From: Harmothoe impar
Lineage: Eukaryota > Annelida > Polychaeta > Phyllodocida > Polynoidae
DNA: 64,000 nucleotides
Reading direction: 5' to 3'
Assembly (NCBI GenBank): GCA_947462335.1
Contig: OX381713.1
Coordinates: 20,080,381 to 20,144,380, forward strand
Shown here one piece after another: positions 58,246 through 64,000 of this stretch (position 1 is its first letter; each line of letters starts with the position of its first letter). The translations under genes and the position numbers were made by a program. The notes under the pieces are model-generated. The model was given only the letters and a program-made list of their open reading frames with translations. It ran no database searches and was not told the DNA's origin.

Positions 58246-60802
58246 TACAGTGGCCCAGGAGGGTCAAAAAGTGAAATCCCATTTCACAAATGAAAATTGA
58301 AATGAAAATTCATTTTTTGAAAATTGAAATGAAAATTCACTTTACAATATGAGAATTCATTTTTCAAAACGAAAATTGAAATGAAAATTCACTTCTCAAA
58401 GTGAAAATTGAAATGGAAATTCACTTTCACATCTTAACTTCAATTTTACTCTCACATTTGCAAGTGAGAAATCACTACTGTCAAGGTGTCAACTGTCAAC
58501 ACACAGTCAATTGTAGAGTTAAAGTGAATTCTCATTTCAGAAACGGGTGCTGTCAATCTGTCAACTGTCAAGAACAGATTGTGACAGGTATCCTTTAGGC
58601 TTTAACATTGATATGAAGCCCTACAAGGAGTGTAGTGTGGGGGCATTGGTGGGAATATAGGGGAATGGTTTAATATTTGTTAAAAAAGAGCTTATCTAGT
58701 AAGAAAGAGTTCAAAAATGCAAGAAAGTGAAAAAAATTAAAATTTTCCCAAAAAGGCCCAATTTGGCGAGAAAAAAGGTCAGAAAAGGAAAAAAGTGAAA
58801 TTTCCCCAAAAAGGCCCAATTTGGCTAGAAAATGGGTCAAAAATGGAAAAACGTGAATTTTCCCCAAAAAGGCCCAATTTGGCGAGAAAAAGGGTCAAAA
58901 ACGGAAAAAAGTGAAATTTGTCCAAAAAGGCCCAATTTGGCGAGAAATCGGGTCAAAAACAGAAAAAAGTGATATTTCCCCAAAAAGGCCCAATTTGGCT
59001 AGAAAATGGGTCAAAAATGGAAAAACGTGAATTTTCCCCAAAAAGGCCCAATTTGGCGAGAAAAAGGGTCAAAAACGGAAAAAAGTGAAATTGGTCCACA
59101 AACACCCAATTTGGCGAGAAAATGGGTCAAAAATGGAAAAAAGTGAAATTGCTCCACAAACACCCAATTTGGCGAGAAAATGGGTCAAAAATGGAAAAAA
59201 GTGAAATTGCTCCACAAACACCCAATTTGGCGAGAAAATGGGTCAAAAATGGAAAAAAGTGAAATTGCTCCACAAACACCCAATTTGGCGAGAAAATGGG
59301 TCAAAAATGGAAAAAAGTGAAATTTCCCCCAAAAGGCCCAATTTTGCGAGAAAATGGGTCAAAAATGGAAAAAGGTGAAATTTCTCCAAAAACGCCCAAT
59401 TTGGCGAGAAAAAAGGTCAAGAACGGAAAAAAATGAACTTTCCCCAAAAAGGCCTGATTTGGCGATAAAATGGGTTTAAAATGGAAAAAAGTGAAATTGC
59501 TCCAAAAAGGCCCAATTTGGCAAGAAAATGGGTCAAAAATGGAAGAAAAGGGAAATTGCTCCAAAAATGCCCAATTTGGCGAGAAAAAAGGTCAAAAACA
59601 GAAAAAAGTGAGATTTCCCCGAAAAGGCCCAATTTGGCGAGTTAATGGGTCAAACATGGAAAAAAGTGAAATTTGTCCAAAAAGGCCCAATTTGGCGAGA
59701 AAATGGGTCAAAAATGGGAAAAGTGAAATTGCTCCAAAAATACCCAATTTGGCGAGTAAATGGGTCAAAAACGGAAAGCAGGGAAATTTCACTTTTTTTC
59801 ATTTTTGACCAATTTTCTCGCCAAATTGGGCATTTTTGGAGCAATTCACTTTTTTCAATATTTGTCCCATTTTCTCACCAAATTGGGGCTTTAAGGGAAA
59901 TCTCACTTTTTTCTGTTTTTGACCTTTTTTCGTGCCATATTGGGCCTTTTTGGGGAAATTTCACTTTTTTCCATTTTTGACCCATTTTCTCGCCAAATTG
60001 GGTGTTTGTGGAGCAATTTTACTTTTTTCCATTTTTGGCCCATTTTCTAGCCAAATTGGGCGTTCGTGGAGCAATTTCACTTTTTTCCATTTTTGACCCA
60101 TTTTCTCCCCAAATTGGGCCTTTTTGAGAAATTTCACTTTTTTCCGTTTTTGACCTTATTTCTCGCCAAATTGGGCCTTTTTGGACAAATTTCACTTTTT
60201 TCCATTTTTGACCCATTTTCTCACCAAATTCGGCCTTTTTGGGGAAATTTCACTTTTTTCCGTTTTTGACCTTTTTTCTCGCCAAATTGGGCCTTTTTGG
60301 GAAAATTTTAATTTTTTTCACTTTCTTGCATTTTTGAACTTTTTCTTACTAAATAAGCTCTTTTTTAACAAATATTAACCCATTCCCCTATATTCCCACC
60401 AATGCCCCCACACTACACTCCTTGTAGGGCTTCATATTAATGTTAAAGCCTAAGGGATACCTGTCACAATCTGTTCTTGACAGTTGACAGATTGACAGCA
60501 CCCATTTCTGAAATGAAAATTCACTTCAACTCTACAATTGACTGTGTGTTGACGGTTGACACCTTGACAGTAGTGATTTCTCACTTGCAAATGTGATAGT
60601 AAAATTGAAGTTAAGATGTGAAAGTGAATTTCCATTTCAATTTTCACTTTGAAAAATGAATTTTCATTTCAATTTTCGTTTTGAAAAATGAATTCTCATA
60701 TTGTAAAGTGAATTTTCATTTCAATTTTCAAAAAATGAATTTTCATTTCAATTTTCATTTGTGAAATGGAATTTCACTTTTTGACCCTCCTGGGCCACTG
60801 TA
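58246..60802. mobile_element. 2.56-kb foldback element
   Basis: Inverted ends TACAGTGGCCCAGGAGGGTC and complement, flanked by CCCTAA at 58240-58245 and 60803-60808. The outer arms (about 495 bp each, 58246-58740 and 60310-60802) look nearly identical in reverse complement. Inside are about 18 tandem 58-bp units (ATGGGTCAAAAATGG..AAAGGCCCAATTTGGCGAGAAA) to about 59793, then about 9 units in inverse orientation. This is the architecture of foldback (FB-like) transposons: long inverted repeats with inner tandem units. No transposase; the frames found are satellite by-products. Confidence 0.88.
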
Positions 60803-60817
60803 CCCTAAATTATTTTC

Positions 60818-60935
60818 CTTAGCGACACTAGTGACATGGCTTTTTCCTTAATGACATGTGACATGACCATTTCTTGAAATCGACATGCGACATGGGGACC
60901 CCCCCCCCCCCCCATCTACCCCCCCCCCCCCCAGA
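60818..60935 (+). repeat. CGACATG-type repeat, third locus (right part) with C-runs
   Basis: CTTAGCGACACTAGTGACATGG, GACATGTGACATGACCATTTCTTGAAATCGACATGCGACATGGGG in pieces, then two C-runs of about 14-16. Same polarity as the left part. Confidence 0.8.
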
Positions 60936-62540
60936 AGGTGTGCCTGGCGGTGGAAGCTTGTGGTGGAAGCTTGTTCCACTCTTGCGCTCCTCTATAGAAA
61001 GGGCTACGTTAATTAGCTTTAATAGAATTCCACCGTTGGGCTTCTAAGTGAGAAAGTTGGAAGATAATTATTTCTAGTCCTAGGATTTGGATTCTTCTTG
61101 AGTTTTTTAGATCTATTGTAGAACAGAGATGTGAGCATATATTTTCTTCGTAGAGGTGGGAGAGGGGTTTGACAGTCATCATGCATTTTAACTATAGGTT
61201 TTCCCCTGACTTGTCTTTTTTGAACAAACTCTTACACACCTGTTTTGAATCCTTCCAATTTTCTTTTACCATTTTTGCCTATAGTTGCAATTATTTACAG
61301 TATGCAATAGAACCTAACTTGGACACCCACGCTACTTGCAGCTCGCTCCGAGTCTATGCCTTAGTACCGTTAGGGTCTACTGAGTTAGATAGAACCAAGC
61401 CAGACTCTCATAAAATTGTTTTTTTTTTACTTTGAAATCATAAAGTTTGGCACCCTCTCTTTGGGAGTACAATACCAAAACGCTATTATTTAAAGTACAC
61501 TTGAAAGTTCACCTGACTCAGTGGTGTTTCGGAAGTGAGTGTATATATGTGACCCAACTAGCTAAAAGACCCATCCGTGGAGGATCTTTAGTACTAGCTT
61601 TGGTCACCAGGGGGCAAGATAATGGATAAAAGAGTGCATAATTCAAGTCAAAGTGCTCTAGGATAATTCTTTGTGTAGAATACAATAGACTTATTAGAAT
61701 TATTCCATCTTTACTTCTAACATTCCGTATTTGGAAAGCAAAAAGAACGTTTTGTACAGAAAATTAGCACATAAGACACTTTCTGGTTGCCAGGGAAACT
61801 ATAATGGGAGATAATTATCACCCATTTCTTAGAAATCCCATCAGCCACTCAGAACTGGAAACAGACTGTGAAAATTCCTTCTAGAACCAACTTTAGTCTT
61901 AGGAATCCCATTTTATTTAGTTATTTATCAATAAAACTGATTTCTCATAATTAACACTAATTATCATGGGATGCAATGTTTTTAGCGCTTATTTACCACT
62001 TCCAGTTATTCATATAAACTACTTTGAAAAGCGATTCCCACAAAACTACCGGGAATTTCTTTGCTCATGATATGTCACTTTAAAGGGTATGACACCGACT
62101 TTAAATGCTATTTCCTGCCCGGATGGGTCTTTTTCCTAGCCTGGTCACATATGTCTACGTGCACGATGTACCTCTGTGTCCTGAGATTTAAAGGTCATCC
62201 CTGCTATAGCGACAATTCGGGTAGCTCCATGTGCGCGGCCATGTTAGTGCTGTCCACGGAATGTCCCGCGAGATTTAGCCTGGTACCACATTCCCACAGA
62301 CCACAGATGCCAGGAACAAGCTACGTTCAAACAGGGAGGTCAACCATGTCTCTGGTTCAAATTAGATTTTTTTAGGAAAATTTGTTTCCAAATTGCATTT
62401 ACTTATCCCGACAGCTTTGTCCTAATTTGATGTCATTTTTCAAAATGGTGCTTATTGCGTTGATTGAATGCCGGGATGGACGAGTACGACCCTACACCCC
62501 TCCCTCCCAGTAACCCCAGTCAGCACCAATCTCCCCATAC
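60936..62540. other. No recognised gene
   Basis: Duplicated GGTGGAAGCTTGT near 60951-60975; otherwise nothing I can support. Confidence 0.35.
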
Positions 62541-62654
62541 CCCTCCCCCCCCCCCGCAAACACCCACCCACCTGCGTTATCCCCACATAAACCATGTTTA
62601 GCGTGTGGGGTGTGAATCAATTTTAGCCTTGCTGTAGGCAGAGGGGAAGCACTT

Positions 62655-62850
62655 CGGACAATGTGATCTCATCTTATGATCCCTCCCCACCCGAGACCCC
62701 CCCCCCCGCTCCAATCACCCCACCCCCCTCCAATCACCAACCCACCCTCACTCACACACCTCTCCCCACACCCATACAACAGACCCTCCTCCTCCCCCAA
62801 GCCCAACCAGTTCCGCCCCACACCCATACAATACCCACCTATTTACTCTA
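62655..62850. repeat. C-rich low-complexity tract
   Basis: CCCACCC/CACACC-rich sequence giving Pro/Thr/His-rich frames of no significance. Confidence 0.7.
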
Positions 62851-62859
62851 TGATTAATG

Positions 62860-62970
62860 CGCGCATGTGCAGTCTACTCCAGGGGATTACCTGGAGACGG
62901 CGCCACCGGCGTCCGCACGAAGCTACCCACGTGACCAGGTTATACCACGTGACTGATCGGTTAAAAGGTG
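62860..62970. promoter_or_regulatory. CpG-rich block 11
   Basis: TGCGCGCATGTGC, GGCGCCACCGGCG, and two CACGTGAC E-boxes 20 bp apart. Followed by a G-run at 62969-62988. Confidence 0.4.
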
Positions 62971-63039
62971 GGGGAGGGGGGGGGGGGGTTAACACAGATT
63001 CTTAGGTACACAAGTTCAAGAAAGTGGGGTGGGGGTGCT

Positions 63040-63390
63040 ACAGTGATAAACATAGTCTTGTTGACGAAAGTAGTGCAAGAAATAGGGAATTGTGGACTGT
63101 AAGTAGTATAAGAAATTGGAGATTGTGGAAGTAGTCAGGGGCGTGGCATGCAGTTTCAAAGCAGGGGGGACTGAGGGTTTTTTAAAACCTTTTTTTTACC
63201 CTTTTTACTTGACCTTTTTGGTTTGACCTCTTTTGGGGTTGGTCAAAAGTGTGGAAGGGGGGGACATGTCCCCCAGCCCCCCCCCCCCCACCCCGCCCCC
63301 GGTTGCCATGCCCCTGACTTGATGAAGGAAATGAACAGGAGGATTGAATACTGTAAGTAGTATAAGAAATGGTGGATCGGGGGATTATTT
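63040..63390 (+). repeat. CTGTAAGTAGTATAAGAAA repeats split by a MITE
   Basis: Units CTGTAAGTAGTATAAGAAAT(T/G)G lie on both sides of the CAGGGGCGTGG MITE at 63136. The core resembles the 21/28-kb array. Confidence 0.65.
63136..63316. mobile_element. CAGGGGCGTGG MITE, copy B
   Basis: Ends CAGGGGCGTGGCATGC and GGTTGCCATGCCCCTG; interior TTGACCTTTTTGGTTTGACC and GGGGACATGTCCCCC match copy A (5937) in opposite orientation. It interrupts a tandem repeat. Confidence 0.85.
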
Positions 63391-63399
63391 GTGGCTATA

Positions 63400-64000
63400 A
63401 TATTAATGGCACGTGCCACATGCATTTGAAGCACACATCACTGACAACTCCGAAGGATATTCTCTTGATTACCTGTACAACAGTTCATGTATTTGTTTGT
63501 CCAGGTGAGCTGGGTGGGAGTTGGAGAGGCCCGGTGAAGGGAGAGGGCACAATGGTGGAAATGATTTATTGACATTGTGGGCGGATCGAGATCAATTTTT
63601 GATTTGGTAGTTAATTCCATGTCAATCTAGACTGATAGCAACCCATGACAAGGAACAATACCTATTGAGATTGGTAGGGAAAATGACAGTGGTGCAACAC
63701 TAGAACCCCTCCCAGAGGTCTGTTGGGTTAAAATGAGTTTGTCTGTTAGTTTAACACTAACAGTTCTAAGAGAAAATGTCTTTGTTAAGCCATGTACAAT
63801 TACTGCACTTGTCGCACTTTTGGCTGTTTTCCTCTGTCGCTCTATGGCTTTTCACACGTGGTATGCACGTCGTTCTCTTTCTCCACAGGGCTATGTCTGG
63901 CTGTACCTTCTTGCATTGTCGCACTACGTAGTCGCACCGTCTTTTGCTGTTTCTTGCCCAGGCGTTGGGTGATAGATATACGGCACTAGCGCATTAGGCT
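63400..64000. other. No recognised feature
   Basis: Unique-looking sequence; the frames at 63733-63989 have hydrophobic composition but no recognisable domain and sit in two overlapping frames. Confidence 0.35.

Noticed and set aside
58740..60300. CRISPR-like array
   Set aside because: Units are contiguous with no unique spacers, inverted halfway, and the genome is eukaryotic.
58670..60378. Frames of Phe/Leu- or Lys-rich repeats on both strands
   Set aside because: By-products of the 58-bp units of the foldback element.
60945..61070. Minus-strand LINE coding remnant near GGTGGAAGCTTGTTCCACTC
   Set aside because: Only a short stretch looked protein-like and no RT motif accompanied it.
62655..63005. 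Pro/Thr/His-rich frames
   Set aside because: C-rich low-complexity tract; no gene signals.
63733..63989. Possible membrane-protein exon
   Set aside because: Hydrophobic in two overlapping frames without splice sites or a domain; runs off the window edge.

Overview
The window is nuclear DNA from an animal, most likely a non-vertebrate (lancelet, hemichordate or spiralian-like). The grounds are a eukaryotic tRNA-Asp with internal promoter boxes, a two-ORF LINE retrotransposon, tRNA-headed SINE-like modules, and many MITEs with 2-, 3-, 4- or 6-bp target duplications. The sequence alone does not fix the species. I recognise no host protein-coding gene or exon, and most open frames are low-complexity or repeat-derived. 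It reads as a gene desert filled with mobile DNA, with CpG-rich and homeodomain-core-rich blocks that may be cis-regulatory.

Layout. 1-9.4 kb: CGACATG repeat, CpG-rich blocks, the 3' end of an old LINE, hairpin and Harbinger-like MITEs, a 15-bp minisatellite. 9.4-21 kb: TTAA-type and TA-type MITEs, microsatellites, a 63/65-bp higher-order minisatellite, a candidate enhancer. 21.1-28.5 kb: a nearly complete LINE inserted cleanly into a GTAAGTAGTATATGG array, with an 853-bp MITE in its 5' UTR. 31.7-33.6 kb: an inverted-repeat element carrying three tRNA-like Pol III promoter modules. 34.4-38.4 kb: Harbinger-like elements, one with a nested MITE and with its right end duplicated as an exact-looking 440-bp tandem repeat. 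40-57 kb: more MITEs, including piggyBac-like TTAA elements. 57.6 kb: the tRNA-Asp gene. 57.9-60.9 kb: a 2.56-kb foldback element inside a CGACATG repeat. 62.8-64 kb: CpG-rich block and the second copy of a CAGGGGCGTGG MITE.

The most unusual object is the LINE. Its ORF1 reads as an L1-type RNA-binding protein (coiled coil, RRM-like core, C-terminal region) followed, across two frameshifts, by a NADAR (YbiA-like, ADP-ribose-related) domain and a Pro/Thr/Ala-rich tail. ORF2 is an endonuclease plus reverse transcriptase. A LINE carrying a domain of nucleotide/ADP-ribose metabolism beside its RNA chaperone is the best candidate here for an undescribed system.
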